A stretch of DNA of 64,000 nt from an uncultured Rhodospirillales bacterium (GCA_903920145.1 CAIXKV010000178.1:1-64000); one strand, 5' to 3'. Shown: positions 7,067-17,533, counted from the stretch's first letter. Numbers and translations are program-made. The notes: generated by a model from the letters alone, not told the origin.

Positions 7067-9811
7067 ATGGCCGGTTCGTTGGTTGCCGTAGTGTCCTTCG
7101 CCTATCTGTTCGGATTGTTCGCCATTGCCTATTGGGCCGACCGTCGCGCGGACCTGGGCCGCAATATCATCGCCAATCCATCGGTCTATGCGTTGTCGCT
7201 GGCGGTCTATTGTTCGTCCTGGACTTTTTATGGCAGTGTTGGCCGGGCTGCCGAGACCGGAGTCGGATTCTTACCGATCTACCTTGGCCCGACTCTGATC
7301 ATGACCCTGGGCTTCGTGGTGATTGGCAAGATTTTGCGCATCGCCAAACGCCAGCGGACCACCTCGATCGCGGATTTCATCGCCACCCGCTATGGCAAAA
7401 GCCATCTGCTGGGCGGCCTTGTGACCGTGATCGCCGTGGTCGGGGTCACGCCTTATATTGCGCTTCAGCTCAAGGCCGTTTCGGTCAGTTTTGATGTGAT
7501 TTCGGGGGTTGATCCCACCGGCTTGGCCGAAAGGCTGCAACAACCGCCGCTCTTAGATAAGGCGTTCTACGTGGCCCTGATCATGGCCGCCTTCGCCATC
7601 ATTTTTGGTACCCGCCAGATCGACGCCGCCGAACATCATCCGGGTGTGGTCGCGGCGGTGGCGTTCGAGTCCGTGATCAAGCTGGTTTCGTTTCTCGCGG
7701 TGGGCCTGTTTGTTTGCTTCGGCCTTTATGACGGTTTTGGGCCGCTGTTCAGCCGAGCCATGGCCGATCCCACCATCGCCCATCTCTTTACCCATGGCTC
7801 GGCCCTGGGCGATGGAAGCTGGGTCACTTATGCCATTCTGGCGGCCCTCAGTTTTCTCTGCCTGCCCCGCCAGTTTCAAATCGTGGTGATCGAAAATGTC
7901 AGCGAGCGCCATCTGGGGCGCGCCATGTGGCTATTCCCGCTGTATCTGCTGGTGATCAATATCTTTGTGCTGCCCCTCACCGCCGCCGGTCTGGTCCAAT
8001 TCCCTGGCAACGCCGTCGCCCCCGATATGTTCGTGCTCGCCCTGCCCGCCTCCGCCGGTTGGCAGGGATTGGCGCTACTGGCCTATATTGGCGGATTGTC
8101 AGCAGCCACCGGGATGATCATTGTCGAATGCATCGCCCTCAGCACCATGGTCTGCAACGATTTGGTAACGCCGTTGTTGTTGCGCCTTCATGGGAACGCG
8201 TTGCGCGGCAGCACCGACCTCAGCCGGGTTTTGTTGCTGATCCGGCGCATGACCATCATCGGTGTCCTGCTGTTGGGATACGGCTATTACAGGTTTGCTG
8301 GCAACGCCTACAGCTTGGTTTCCATTGGCATGATCTCGTTCGCCGCTGTGGCTCAGTTCGCCCCGGCCCTTTTTGGTGGCCTTTTTTGGGCCGGCGGCAC
8401 CCGACGCGGCGCCGTCAGCGGCATGCTGGCCGGTATCGCGACCTGGGCCTACACCCTATTGCTGCCAACCGTCGCCCCGGCTGATTTCATGACTGCCGGC
8501 CCCTGGGGCCTGGAGATTCTTCGCCCTTACGCACTGTTCGGCCTGACCGACCTGGATCCGATCAGCCATTCGCTGTTTTGGAGCCTTCTGATCAATATCG
8601 GCCTCTACCTCGCCGTATCGCTCTTCGATCGCCCCTCTCTCAGCGAACGGGTCCAGGCCACGACGTTTGTCGAGGTTTTTCAGCAAACCGACCCGGCGGT
8701 GGTTCCGGGCCGTTGGCGGGGCAGCGCCACCGTGGAAGACCTGCAACGGCTGGTGGCCCGCTTTGTCGGACGCCAACGCGCCGAACAGGCTTTCAACCAA
8801 TATGGCGCCCGAAACAATGAGATTTCGTCCCCCCAGACCCAAGCCAGCGCCAGCTTGGTTCGGTTTGCCGAACGCCTGCTGGCGGGCGCCATCGGGGCCG
8901 CCTCGGCCCGAATCGCACTGGCTTCGGCTGTCAAAGAGGGCGAGTTCAGTATTCCCGAACTCATGCGGATGCTCGATGAAACCTCTCACGTCATCGAATA
9001 CAGCCGCCAACTCGAACAAAAATCCGCCGAGCTGGAGCGAACATCGGCGGCCCTGCGGGCTGCCAATGAACAATTACGAGAACTGGATCGGATGAAGGAT
9101 GACTTCCTCTCGACCGTCACTCATGAGTTACGGACTCCATTAACGTCGATCCGGGCTTTTTCCGAAATTCTGTATGATGACCCCGAATTGGCGATCGAGC
9201 AGCGGCAAGAATTTTTAGGGCTGATCATCAAAGAAAGTGAACGATTAACCCGCCTTATTAACCAAGTTTTGGACTTTGCAAAAATTGAATCCGGTCAAAT
9301 CAATTGGATCATCGAACCCATAGACCTAGGAGAGGTGATGGAGCAGGCGGTCGCTTCCACCAGTCAACTGTTCCGCGATAAAAATGTGGTCCTTAAAATG
9401 AGCATCGCCCCATCCGTGCCGACAGTGCGGGGCGATTATGATCGGTTAATGCAAGTTGCGGTTAACCTATTATCCAATGCCGTTAAATTTACGCCTAACG
9501 ATGGCCGCGTCGAAGTTTCCGTTCGTTCCGATGGCCATTTTGGTCGCGTTGATGTCCGGGATAATGGGCCTGGAATTGCACCGAAAGATACCCGCATTAT
9601 CTTTGATCGCTTTCGACAGGTTGGCAACACCATGACCAACAAGCCCCAGGGAACCGGCCTGGGTCTTGCCATCTGCCTCCGCATTGTCGAGCATCTTGGA
9701 GGCCGGATTTGGGTGGAAAGCCAATTGGGCGCTGGAGCCACTTTCAGCTTTACGATTCCCAGCTCTCCCGCCCCCGCAAGCAGCAACTCCGAAACCGCTA
9801 CGGTTGCCTGA
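7067..9811 (+). CDS. sodium/solute symporter-fused sensor histidine kinase (SSS-STAC-HK, CbrA-like)
   Basis: The 914-aa protein joins a transporter to a kinase. Residues 1-520 form about 13 hydrophobic helices of the SLC5/PutP type, beginning with MAGSLVAVVSFAYLFGL and containing the RRADLGRNIIANP and YGSVGRAAETG features of CbrA-like sensors. A STAC-like segment (VEDLQRLVARFVGRQRAEQAF) follows near 560-585. A coiled coil leads to HisKA (STVTHELRTPLTSIR, His near 685) and a complete HATPase ([27 protein letters not shown]). There is no PAS or receiver domain, and no adjacent response regulator except the chemosensory cheY 580 bases on. CbrA-type kinases sense nutrients; the ligand here is unknown. 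Confidence 0.85.
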   Translation: MAGSLVAVVSFAYLFGLFAIAYWADRRADLGRNIIANPSVYALSLAVYCSSWTFYGSVGRAAETGVGFLPIYLGPTLIMTLGFVVIGKILRIAKRQRTTSIADFIATRYGKSHLLGGLVTVIAVVGVTPYIALQLKAVSVSFDVISGVDPTGLAERLQQPPLLDKAFYVALIMAAFAIIFGTRQIDAAEHHPGVVAAVAFESVIKLVSFLAVGLFVCFGLYDGFGPLFSRAMADPTIAHLFTHGSALGDGSWVTYAILAALSFLCLPRQFQIVVIENVSERHLGRAMWLFPLYLLVINIFVLPLTAAGLVQFPGNAVAPDMFVLALPASAGWQGLALLAYIGGLSAATGMIIVECIALSTMVCNDLVTPLLLRLHGNALRGSTDLSRVLLLIRRMTIIGVLLLGYGYYRFAGNAYSLVSIGMISFAAVAQFAPALFGGLFWAGGTRRGAVSGMLAGIATWAYTLLLPTVAPADFMTAGPWGLEILRPYALFGLTDLDPISHSLFWSLLINIGLYLAVSLFDRPSLSERVQATTFVEVFQQTDPAVVPGRWRGSATVEDLQRLVARFVGRQRAEQAFNQYGARNNEISSPQTQASASLVRFAERLLAGAIGAASARIALASAVKEGEFSIPELMRMLDETSHVIEYSRQLEQKSAELERTSAALRAANEQLRELDRMKDDFLSTVTHELRTPLTSIRAFSEILYDDPELAIEQRQEFLGLIIKESERLTRLINQVLDFAKIESGQINWIIEPIDLGEVMEQAVASTSQLFRDKNVVLKMSIAPSVPTVRGDYDRLMQVAVNLLSNAVKFTPNDGRVEVSVRSDGHFGRVDVRDNGPGIAPKDTRIIFDRFRQVGNTMTNKPQGTGLGLAICLRIVEHLGGRIWVESQLGAGATFSFTIPSSPAPASSNSETATVA

Positions 9812-10079
9812 TCACCCCCCTGTCGACGGGAATTCGGTAACGACATTCACATTGATTGAACCAATTCAAGCGGGCATACTACAGCACCGGGACTGGACGA
9901 CTTACGGAATCGGCCCGAACAAAGTTTCGGTTTTCATAGAAGTGTCGCTCGCTTTGAGGTTGACGGTGCGCGGCAATGGTTACTTCGCACTATATTTGTT
10001 GCGAAGACTAAGCTGCGGAAAGCCCAACGGTGGCTGACACACGAAGACAGCGGACAGAACGCCGAAGGATAAGGAGAGC

Positions 10080-10394
10080 ATGGTGGCGCTAATCAAATGG
10101 AATGAGGAGGGCGGTCATGTCAAACTTGGACTGCCCTCCGATCTTGATTTGCCTATGGCACAACCGCTTGTTGACAGCTTACGCCACGCCTTCACCGTTG
10201 GCGATGTGATCGAGATTTTAGCTGATAGTGTTGAACGGGTCAGTACCGCGTGCATTCAGGCCCTATTGGTTGCATCCCGCACTGCCGCCGAGAGCCGGCA
10301 GACATTCGCGATCGTTGCTCCGTCGGTTCCTTTCGTCGAGGCCTGTTCTGACCTCGGCTTGGCCAGCTGGCTGAATCAATGGAGGCGGTCGTGA
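10080..10394 (+). CDS. STAS-domain protein at the head of the chemosensory operon
   Basis: This 104-aa protein has the STAS fold pattern: a LGLPSDLDLPMAQPLVDSL strand-helix, then DSVERVSTACIQALLVASRTA, where an anti-sigma-factor antagonist carries its phosphorylatable Ser/Thr. An AAGGAGAG site precedes the ATG. Its stop overlaps the GTG of cheY. Similar small STAS proteins open many alphaproteobacterial che operons. Its partner is unknown; the HATPase protein further down the same operon is a candidate. Confidence 0.8.
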   Translation: MVALIKWNEEGGHVKLGLPSDLDLPMAQPLVDSLRHAFTVGDVIEILADSVERVSTACIQALLVASRTAAESRQTFAIVAPSVPFVEACSDLGLASWLNQWRRS

Positions 10395-10756
10395 AAAAAA
10401 AGGTGCTGACCGTCGATGATTCGCGCACTATGCGCGAAATGGTTGCTTTCACCTTGAAAGGGGCCGGTTACGAGGTGGTCGAAGCCAATGATGGCCAACA
10501 CGCCTTGACTGTGTTGGGAAACGACAAAGTTGATCTGGTGATCGCCGACCTCAACATGCCGATCATGGATGGCCTAACCCTGATTCGCAAGCTTCGGGCG
10601 ACTCCCCAATATCGTACCACGCCCATCTTGATGCTGACCACCGAAGCCGACGATAAGAAAAAGGCCGAAGGGCGTGCTGCTGGCGCCACCGGCTGGATCG
10701 TTAAACCATTCGATCCCAGCAAGCTGATCTCGGTCGTACAAAAGGTTTGCGGCTGA
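10391..10756 (+). CDS. cheY: chemotaxis response regulator CheY
   Basis: A single receiver domain (121 aa). The acidic pair is in VLTVDDSRTMRE, the phospho-acceptor is in LVIADLNMPIMDG, and the conserved Thr (MLTTEAD) and Lys (IVKPFDPSKL) are present. GTG at 10391 is preferred over ATG at 10379 because GGAGG at 10381-10385 is placed correctly for it, and GTGA overlaps the stop of the STAS gene. The output, flagellar motor or the partner-switching module downstream, cannot be told from sequence. Confidence 0.93.
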   Translation: MKKKVLTVDDSRTMREMVAFTLKGAGYEVVEANDGQHALTVLGNDKVDLVIADLNMPIMDGLTLIRKLRATPQYRTTPILMLTTEADDKKKAEGRAAGATGWIVKPFDPSKLISVVQKVCG

Positions 10757-10816
10757 CCTGCCCTCCAGGACTACGCCGGCACGCCTGGACGCCGTCAGAA
10801 ACGGGAGGATGCTCTC

Positions 10817-13015
10817 TTGGAAGACCTGCAACAGTTCAAGCAGACCTATTTCGATGAAAGCGGCGAATTCTTGGCGGTGGCCGAGGCCGGGTTGTTGCGG
10901 CTTGCTCCGGGGAACGTCGATCTTGATGAAGTAAATGCAATCTTCCGGGCCGTCCACTCGATTAAAGGCGGTGGCGGCGCATTTGGTTTTTCTGAATTGG
11001 TCGCCTTCGCCCATGAATTTGAAACCGTCATGGATGGTGTACGCAGTTGCACCATCGCCGTCACCGACGCGTTGGTCAATACACTGATTCGGGCAAACGA
11101 CATTTTAGCGCAACTGCTAGCCCATGCCCGCGATGGGACTAAACCGGAACTAGGTTTTGCTGATCCTGTGGTTGTGGCCCTGCGGCACCATGCACAGACT
11201 GCCGCCGACGCCGTCCAGGAGTCCCCGGCCCCTTCGACGCCAGTGACAAACCTCCCCGAGACGGTTTCAAGAGTCGTAACGGTTCGCTTCCAGCCCAAAG
11301 CCGATCTGTTGATGACCGGCAACGATCCGACCTTCATGCTCCGGGCCTTGACTCATCTGGGCGCCGCCGAGATCGAATGCGACGTGGGAGGGCTACCAAC
11401 TCTGGCCCACCTTGAGCCAGAGCTGCTGTATCTCCAATGGCTGGTCACGCTAACCACCGACGCGAGCTTGGTCGATATTCAGGACGTCTTTGAGTTTGTC
11501 AGCGACGACAGCTTAGTCGAAATCACCGAGCACAGCGCCGACGGTGCGAGCCCGACCGCCAGCCCCTCTGAAACCGATGAGGCCGCAGGCGGCGCCGTCA
11601 CCCCCAACAGCCCTGGAGGGCTGGCCCCAGCGACACGCACCGAAGCCACGGTGGCCACAGTGGCGGGCGCCGCGTCACCCAGTCAGCTTGCCCTTTACGA
11701 GGCTTCCGCTCCGGCTCTTGCCGCTGGGGACAGCAAGGCCGCAGCAGGAAAATCCTCGACCGCCGGAGACGGCGCCCATTTGAATTTGGGTGGCCATACC
11801 ATCCGAGTCGACCTCGATAAAATTGACCGGCTGGTCAATATGGTCGGCGAGATGGTGATCACCCAGGCGATGGTTGCCGAGCATGTCCGCGATCTGCCGC
11901 CCGGCCAATTCCAAGAGTTGTTGGAGGGTCTGGAGCAACTGGCCCAACACACACGGGAATTGCGCGAAAGCGTCATGTCAATTCGGGCCCAACCCGTCAG
12001 CTCGGTCTTCTCGCGGATGCCCCGCTTGGTGCGCGAGTTAAGCAGTGAAACCGGAAAAGACGTGGTATTGATCACCGCCGGCGAAAACACCGAGGTGGAT
12101 AAGACCGTGGTCGAAAATCTGGTCGACCCGCTGACCCACATGATTCGCAACTCTATCGATCACGGATTGGAAAAACCCGACGACCGCGAGGCCGTCGGCA
12201 AGCCGCGAACCGGGACTGTCCATTTATCGGCTCAACATCGCTCGGGCCGGATCGTCATCGAAGTTGCCGATGATGGCCGGGGTATCGATCGACCCAAGGT
12301 CTTACAAACCGCAATCAAGCGTGGGTTGGTCCAGCCGGGGATCAATCTCAGTGATGAGGAAATCGATAATTTAATTTTTGTCCCCGGCTTTTCCACCGCT
12401 GATAAAATCTCCAATATCTCTGGTCGCGGCGTTGGCATGGATGTGGTCCGCCGCAATGTCAGCAATCTCGGTGGCCGCATCGGAGTCTATTCGGCTCCAG
12501 GTCAGGGCTCCCGCTTTGTGCTGTCTTTACCTCTGACCTTGGCCGTCCTGGACGGGATGGTGATTTCAGTCGGACTCGAACGCTTTGTGCTGCCCTTGAC
12601 CAACATCGTTGAAAGCTTACGGCCCAAGGCGACTGATCTTCATGGTCTGGTCAATCGGTGTGATGTCATGATGGCACGCGGTGAATATGTCCGATTGGTC
12701 TATCTGCACCAACTGTTCGGGATTCCCGATGCCATTGTCGACGCAACCAAGGGTTTGGTGGTTCTGGTCGAAACCGAAGATGGCGGGCGGTTGGGCTTGG
12801 TGGTGGATGAGGTGCTGGGCCAGCAGCAGGTGGTGATCAAAAGCCTCGAGTCTAATTATCGTCGCCTTGACGGCGTGGCAGCGGCGACCATCCTCGGTGA
12901 TGGTCGGGTTGCCCTGATTCTAGACGTGGCCGGTTTACAGGAAATGAGCCAACACGCCCGCTCTCCGGCATCACGGTCAGTTGCCGACGCCGCAATTCAA
13001 CTTCCAGCCCTGTGA
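10817..13015 (+). CDS. cheA: chemotaxis histidine kinase CheA
   Basis: The 732-aa kinase starts with an Hpt domain (His47 in IFRAVHSIKGGGGAFGF). An Ala/Pro-rich linker at about 240-315 follows a DUF-like alpha/beta segment that may be the P2 region. Then come a dimerisation helix pair (LDKIDRLVNMVGEMVITQAM), the HATPase domain (HMIRNSIDHGLE, DDGRGID, ISGRGVGMDVVRRN) and a CheW-like domain at the end. The start is TTG at 10817, eight bases after GGGAGG. All catalytic motifs look intact. It should phosphorylate CheY, CheB and possibly the two response-regulator phosphatases in the operon. Confidence 0.93.
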   Translation: MEDLQQFKQTYFDESGEFLAVAEAGLLRLAPGNVDLDEVNAIFRAVHSIKGGGGAFGFSELVAFAHEFETVMDGVRSCTIAVTDALVNTLIRANDILAQLLAHARDGTKPELGFADPVVVALRHHAQTAADAVQESPAPSTPVTNLPETVSRVVTVRFQPKADLLMTGNDPTFMLRALTHLGAAEIECDVGGLPTLAHLEPELLYLQWLVTLTTDASLVDIQDVFEFVSDDSLVEITEHSADGASPTASPSETDEAAGGAVTPNSPGGLAPATRTEATVATVAGAASPSQLALYEASAPALAAGDSKAAAGKSSTAGDGAHLNLGGHTIRVDLDKIDRLVNMVGEMVITQAMVAEHVRDLPPGQFQELLEGLEQLAQHTRELRESVMSIRAQPVSSVFSRMPRLVRELSSETGKDVVLITAGENTEVDKTVVENLVDPLTHMIRNSIDHGLEKPDDREAVGKPRTGTVHLSAQHRSGRIVIEVADDGRGIDRPKVLQTAIKRGLVQPGINLSDEEIDNLIFVPGFSTADKISNISGRGVGMDVVRRNVSNLGGRIGVYSAPGQGSRFVLSLPLTLAVLDGMVISVGLERFVLPLTNIVESLRPKATDLHGLVNRCDVMMARGEYVRLVYLHQLFGIPDAIVDATKGLVVLVETEDGGRLGLVVDEVLGQQQVVIKSLESNYRRLDGVAAATILGDGRVALILDVAGLQEMSQHARSPASRSVADAAIQLPAL

Positions 13016-13025
13016 GGCCATCCCG

Positions 13026-13562
13026 ATGAGCAAACCCTCTTCTCTCGCCACCATTGGCAGTGTTCGCGGCGATGTTGTGGCTGCCGCCAACACCAATGAA
13101 GAACAATACGTCACCTTTACCGTTGGTAACGAGGAGTATGGCGTCAATATCCTCTCGGTTCGTGAGATCAGAGGGTGGACCCCGGAAAGCCGCCTGCCCA
13201 ATCTGCCCGATTATGTGCGGGGTGTGATCAATCTGCGCGGTATCATTATTCCGATCTTTGATCTGCGCGCCCGTTTTGGCGGTGGAACCACCGAAGTCAC
13301 CAAGCGCCATGTGGTGGTGGTGGTTCAGGTCGGGGAGCGCACACGCGGAATTCTTGTGGATGCGATTTCGGATATTCTGGCCATCTCTCGGGACCAAATC
13401 AAATCCCCTCCGACCATGGAAACCGGCATGGTCGACTCTCAATATCTGAGCGGTCTTTTCACCGCCGAAAATCGCATGGTTACACTTCTGGATGTGGCTC
13501 GCCTTTTCGCGGTAGAAACCGGCGATGATGAACACTCCAACCAGCGCGCCCTTGTCAACTGA
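13026..13562 (+). CDS. cheW: chemotaxis coupling protein CheW
   Basis: CheW links receptors to CheA. The 178-aa protein has the typical core: QYVTFTVGNEEYGVNILSVREI, LPDYVRGVINLRGIIIPIFDLR and VDAISDILAI. The ATG at 13026 is chosen because it lies just after the cheA stop with a GAGG nearby; earlier in-frame codons would overlap cheA. There is a short non-conserved tail after LFAVETGDD. Confidence 0.93.
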   Translation: MSKPSSLATIGSVRGDVVAAANTNEEQYVTFTVGNEEYGVNILSVREIRGWTPESRLPNLPDYVRGVINLRGIIIPIFDLRARFGGGTTEVTKRHVVVVVQVGERTRGILVDAISDILAISRDQIKSPPTMETGMVDSQYLSGLFTAENRMVTLLDVARLFAVETGDDEHSNQRALVN

Positions 13563-13701
13563 CCCATCGTTTCAAGGCCTGATTATCGCATACACAACCC
13601 AAGAGGTTAATAAGATCGGTCGGCGGTGCCGAGTGAAAGGGTTGTCTTCTTGTGCTGAGTTTCATACTTTCAACACCACCACGTCAACTCATAGCCGGGT
13701 C

Positions 13702-14616
13702 ATGGTTCAGTATTCACCATTCGTCGCCAAAGACCCAAACGGCCCCTCGCCTCGGGCAGTGCCCTCGCCGGAGCGGCGCGAATTTCATTTCGATCGCGGT
13801 CACTTTGATTTTATCGCGGCACTCCTTTATCGTCTGGCTGGCATCCATCTGGCGCCGCACAAAGTTGAGATGGTCTATTCGCGGTTAGCCCGGCGTCTGC
13901 GAGAGTTGGGCCTTAAGGATTTTGACGCCTATTGCGCTCATCTGGACAGCGAAAGCGGCGAACAGGAAATCGGTTTTCTGGTCAATGCACTCACCACCAA
14001 TCTGACCAGCTTCTTTCGCGAACGACACCATTTTGATCACTTAGGCAGTGTGGTGTTGCCGGCAGTCCGCGAGGCCCAGGCGAACGCCGTGCGGCCTCGC
14101 TTGCGGATATGGTCGGCGGGCTGTTCATCTGGCCCCGAGCCTTACACCATGGCCATGATTCTGTGCGATCGGATTCCCGATTTGCGGCGATGGGACGTCC
14201 GTATCCTAGCCACCGATATCGACACACACATGGTCACGACGGCCAGAAACGGCCTGTACTCGGTTGAATCGCTTAAGACCATCCCGCCGGCCCTACGAGA
14301 CCGATTCACCCGGCGCGTTGTCTCCGGGGACGGAGATGTCATGATTTCCATGAGCGAGGAACTGCGGCGCCTCATTACCTTCAAGCCCCTAAATTTGCTT
14401 GAGTCCTGGCCAATGCGAGGACCATTTGACGCCATTTTCTGTCGCAATGTTCTGATTTATTTTGATCGACCGGGCCGCACGGCGGTGATTGAAAATTTCG
14501 CCGAACTTCTTTCGCCTGACGGCTTTCTTTACCTTGGACATTCCGAAAGCCTATATGGCGTTTCCAGCGGCTTCCTTCAGGTCGGCCCGACCATCTACCA
14601 GAGAACAACACGATGA
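13702..14616 (+). CDS. cheR: chemotaxis protein methyltransferase CheR
   Basis: CheR methylates receptor glutamates using S-adenosylmethionine. Visible features: the N-terminal helical domain (FIAALLYRLAGIHLAPHKVEMVYSR, cut here into its parts), LTTNLTSFFRERHHF, the SAM-binding WSAGCSSGPEPYT, ILATDID, and DAIFCRNVLIYFD. ATG at 13702 gives 304 aa, the usual length. The same frame is open back to 13525, which would overlap cheW and add about 59 residues without CheR character. Its stop overlaps cheD by four bases. Confidence 0.9.
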   Translation: MVQYSPFVAKDPNGPSPRAVPSPERREFHFDRGHFDFIAALLYRLAGIHLAPHKVEMVYSRLARRLRELGLKDFDAYCAHLDSESGEQEIGFLVNALTTNLTSFFRERHHFDHLGSVVLPAVREAQANAVRPRLRIWSAGCSSGPEPYTMAMILCDRIPDLRRWDVRILATDIDTHMVTTARNGLYSVESLKTIPPALRDRFTRRVVSGDGDVMISMSEELRRLITFKPLNLLESWPMRGPFDAIFCRNVLIYFDRPGRTAVIENFAELLSPDGFLYLGHSESLYGVSSGFLQVGPTIYQRTTR

Positions 14617-15239
14617 GCGAGCTTCCTCCCAGGCGCCCTAATGATCAACGTAACGCTGGGACTTATTATCACCCGCATTTCGACGCCCATATTGTCAAAG
14701 TCATGCTCGGCCAACATAAAGTCAGTGGCCGGGTCGACGAAATGCTGGTGACAACGCTTGGCAGTTGTGTTGCTGCCTGTATCCGCGATCCGGTCGCTGT
14801 GATTGGTGGCATGAACCATTTCTTGCTCCCCGAGGTGCCTGACGGCACCAGCGATAACGACAACGCCGCCGCCCGGTATGGCAGCGTGGCGATGGAATTG
14901 CTGATCAATCATATCCTGGCCCAAGGTGGCCGCCGGAATCGACTGGAGGTCAAGGTGTTCGGCGGCGCCAAAGTGATCGACACCAGCCTTGATATCGGCG
15001 CCAAGAATGCCGAGTTCGTGCTGTCTTATCTACGGCGCGAGGGGTTGAACTTGGTCGGACAGGATCTGGGGGGCGCGTCAGCACGTCGCATCCATTATTT
15101 TCCCACCACAGGCCGAGTGTTACGCCGTACTCTGCGGCCCGAAGTCCTTTCGGAGACCGTTCGTCAGGAGCTCAACTTCCTGTCCACGCTCCGTCACAAA
15201 CCGATCGAGGGCGACGTCGAGTTGTTTGGAGACGATTGA
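14613..15239 (+). CDS. cheD: chemoreceptor glutamine deamidase CheD
   Basis: CheD deamidates receptor glutamines. The catalytic Cys is in VTTLGSCVAACIRD and the catalytic His in IGGMNHFLLPE, with the Thr region IGAKNAEFVLSYLRREGL following. The ATG at 14613 overlaps the cheR stop. The protein ends GDVELFGDD; the same GDVELF string closes the soluble receptor two genes on (see findings). Confidence 0.92.
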   Translation: MSELPPRRPNDQRNAGTYYHPHFDAHIVKVMLGQHKVSGRVDEMLVTTLGSCVAACIRDPVAVIGGMNHFLLPEVPDGTSDNDNAAARYGSVAMELLINHILAQGGRRNRLEVKVFGGAKVIDTSLDIGAKNAEFVLSYLRREGLNLVGQDLGGASARRIHYFPTTGRVLRRTLRPEVLSETVRQELNFLSTLRHKPIEGDVELFGDD

Positions 15240-15240
15240 C

Positions 15241-16302
15241 ATGGCCAAGCTCGTCCGGGTGGTTATCGTGGACGACAGCAATCTGATGCGACGATTGCTG
15301 ACGGCGGCATTGTCGCGCGATCATGATATTGAAATTGTAGGGTCAGCCTGCGACCCTTACGAAGCCCGGCAGGTCATCAAGGATACCAATCCTGATGTCA
15401 TCACCTTGGATATTGAAATGCCCAGGATGGATGGTCTGTCGTTTTTGGAAAAAATCATGACGTTGCGGCCAACCCCGGTCGTGATGGTCTCCAGCCTGAC
15501 CCAAGCGGGTTCCGACGCGACCATCCGGGCGCTGGAACTCGGCGCGGTTGATTATGTCGGCAAGCCGGCGGGGTCCGAAGGGTTCGGGTTTCAAGACGTC
15601 GTGGACGAGCTGATTGATAAAATCAAAATGGCCGCATCGGCCCGAGTCACGCCGCTGCGTCGGGTTCAGACGCCGCCACCTCCCTTGTTGTCTCCTCGCC
15701 ATATGGATAGCTGGTCGTTCATCGCCATCGGAGCATCAACTGGAGGGGTAGAGCGAATCCGCGATATCCTTCAGGTCATGCCCCCCGATTGCCCCCCCAT
15801 CGTGATCACCCAGCATATGGGCCCGAGCTATCTGGCCAGTTTCGCCGACCGCTTGGATCGGATCAGTCCGCCGACAGTGACGTTGGCGACTCACGGTGCC
15901 CGATTGCAGCGGGGTACAGTCTATATCGCTCCTGGTGATCGCCATCTGGCGGTGGCACGGGAAGCATCGGGGTATGTTTGCCAGATTCAAGACGCCCCCC
16001 TCGTCAGTGGTCACAGGCCGTCAGTGGATGTCCTCTTCCACTCGGTCGCCAAAGTGGCCGGCCCCAAAGCCGTTGGCGCGATTCTCAGCGGCATGGGACG
16101 CGACGGCGCCGCTGGGTTGACCGCCATGCGGGCCGCTGGTGCTCACACCGTCGGCGAGCAAGAGTCGAGTTGCGTTGTTTACGGAATGCCCCGCATGGCG
16201 AAAGAAGCCGGCGGCGTTGTGCTTGAATTACCTTTGGCGCATATTGCGCCCGAGCTGTTGCGGGCGATCGACGCGATCGGCGACCGGCCACGGATGAATT
16301 AG
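15241..16302 (+). CDS. cheB: chemotaxis response regulator/protein-glutamate methylesterase CheB
   Basis: CheB removes receptor methyl groups when phosphorylated. The receiver ([14 protein letters not shown]; Asp in [18 protein letters not shown]) is followed by the methylesterase domain with catalytic Ser in [11 protein letters not shown], His in [17 protein letters not shown], and Asp in [12 protein letters not shown]. The ATG at 15241 is used; a TTG at 15226 in frame would overlap cheD and add five residues. The catalytic triad is complete. Confidence 0.93.
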   Translation: MAKLVRVVIVDDSNLMRRLLTAALSRDHDIEIVGSACDPYEARQVIKDTNPDVITLDIEMPRMDGLSFLEKIMTLRPTPVVMVSSLTQAGSDATIRALELGAVDYVGKPAGSEGFGFQDVVDELIDKIKMAASARVTPLRRVQTPPPPLLSPRHMDSWSFIAIGASTGGVERIRDILQVMPPDCPPIVITQHMGPSYLASFADRLDRISPPTVTLATHGARLQRGTVYIAPGDRHLAVAREASGYVCQIQDAPLVSGHRPSVDVLFHSVAKVAGPKAVGAILSGMGRDGAAGLTAMRAAGAHTVGEQESSCVVYGMPRMAKEAGGVVLELPLAHIAPELLRAIDAIGDRPRMN

Positions 16303-16315
16303 GAGGCGGTTGGTC

Positions 16316-17476
16316 ATGGTCTTCGCTTGGTCGCGGAAGAAAGCTGAAGCTGTTGGCCAAGGCAGCGTTGTGACGTCTGTACGGCTTGAGCCCGAGGCGC
16401 CGTCTGCGGTCGACCCATCGGATTTCGACTATACCCTGTTAGGGCAATGGATTGGCTTCGCCGACCTTCAGCGCCACACCATGGAGGTATTGCGAGGGGA
16501 GATCGAGCGGACTTCGGAGTTGGTTGAAGATTCCACCCTCGATCTCAGTCGCCGTTTCCGTGAGCTGGCCGAAACGGCTCGCGAACAGACACATCGGGTC
16601 GACGAGATTGTGGCTATGGCCCGCTTTGTCGAAATCGATGGTGCCAAGGTGCCGCTCGATGAGTTGGTCACCAATATGCAAGAGATCATCGGTGAGATGA
16701 TCGCCAACATCGTCAATCTGTCGATGAAGGCCATGAGCATGGTTTACCTTTTGGATGATGTTCAAAAGGACGTGACCGAGCTGGAAAAGAGCATTTCGGA
16801 TATCGATGGGATCAACCGCCAAACCAATTTCCTGGCACTGAACGCGACCATCGAGGCGAGTCGGGCGGGCGAGGCTGGCCGGACCTTCGCGGTGGTGGCC
16901 AACGAAGTTCGGAACCTGTCGAAAACCACGAGTGCGCTCGCCCAACGAATGCGCGATAAGATCACAGCGGTGGTCAACGGGGTTCGGCAGGGCCATGATA
17001 TTTTGCGAACAATCGCCAACACCGACATGTCACCGCAAATGTTGGCCAAGGAACGGGTCGACAAGACCATGGATAGCTTGGTCGACCAAACCAATCACTT
17101 CAAGGATGTTTTGGAAGGAACAGCCGCTTCATCGGGAGAATTGTCTACGGTGATTGGGCGTATGGTCACTGGAATGCAGTTCCAGGATTTGACCAAGCAA
17201 CGGTTGGAACATGTCGCCGATAGTATGACGGTCATGAGCGGCGGCCTTGAGGATCTGGTGTCCCGAACTCGGGCGGTGATTCCCGCTCACGTCGAAATTC
17301 CTTTTCCTCAAGAATGGATCGACCAGCTTCTTGGCCGTTACACGCTGACCGAAATGCGCCAACGATTTGTACGACGGTTGCTTCTGGAAGGAACGGCTCT
17401 CGATGAACATGGCATTCTTGACCTGAGCAACGAACCGACACAGAGTAGCAGCGGCGGAGATGTCGAGCTGTTCTGA
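16316..17476 (+). CDS. soluble methyl-accepting chemotaxis-type receptor
   Basis: This cytoplasmic receptor has no membrane segment. The N-terminal 60 residues show nothing recognised. Helical coiled-coil sequence follows, with the receptor tip [25 protein letters not shown] (quoted here in pieces: [23 protein letters not shown]) near residues 180-205. The C-terminal third ([22 protein letters not shown]) resembles the helical region seen in CheZ-like and other soluble signalling proteins. It ends with GDVELF. The start is the ATG at 16316 after AGGAGG at 16302-16307; a GTG-like start two codons earlier is possible. It most likely provides the input to the CheA of this operon. Confidence 0.85.
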   Translation: MVFAWSRKKAEAVGQGSVVTSVRLEPEAPSAVDPSDFDYTLLGQWIGFADLQRHTMEVLRGEIERTSELVEDSTLDLSRRFRELAETAREQTHRVDEIVAMARFVEIDGAKVPLDELVTNMQEIIGEMIANIVNLSMKAMSMVYLLDDVQKDVTELEKSISDIDGINRQTNFLALNATIEASRAGEAGRTFAVVANEVRNLSKTTSALAQRMRDKITAVVNGVRQGHDILRTIANTDMSPQMLAKERVDKTMDSLVDQTNHFKDVLEGTAASSGELSTVIGRMVTGMQFQDLTKQRLEHVADSMTVMSGGLEDLVSRTRAVIPAHVEIPFPQEWIDQLLGRYTLTEMRQRFVRRLLLEGTALDEHGILDLSNEPTQSSSGGDVELF

Positions 17477-17533
17477 TCACATGAGGCGGTTGGGCCTCTA
17501 GGCAAGATTTCAGATCGAAGGATAACAAGACAG

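Noticed and set aside
13525-13701. Longer CheR start overlapping cheW
   Set aside because: The added residues have no CheR similarity and no ribosome site; ATG 13702 gives the normal length.
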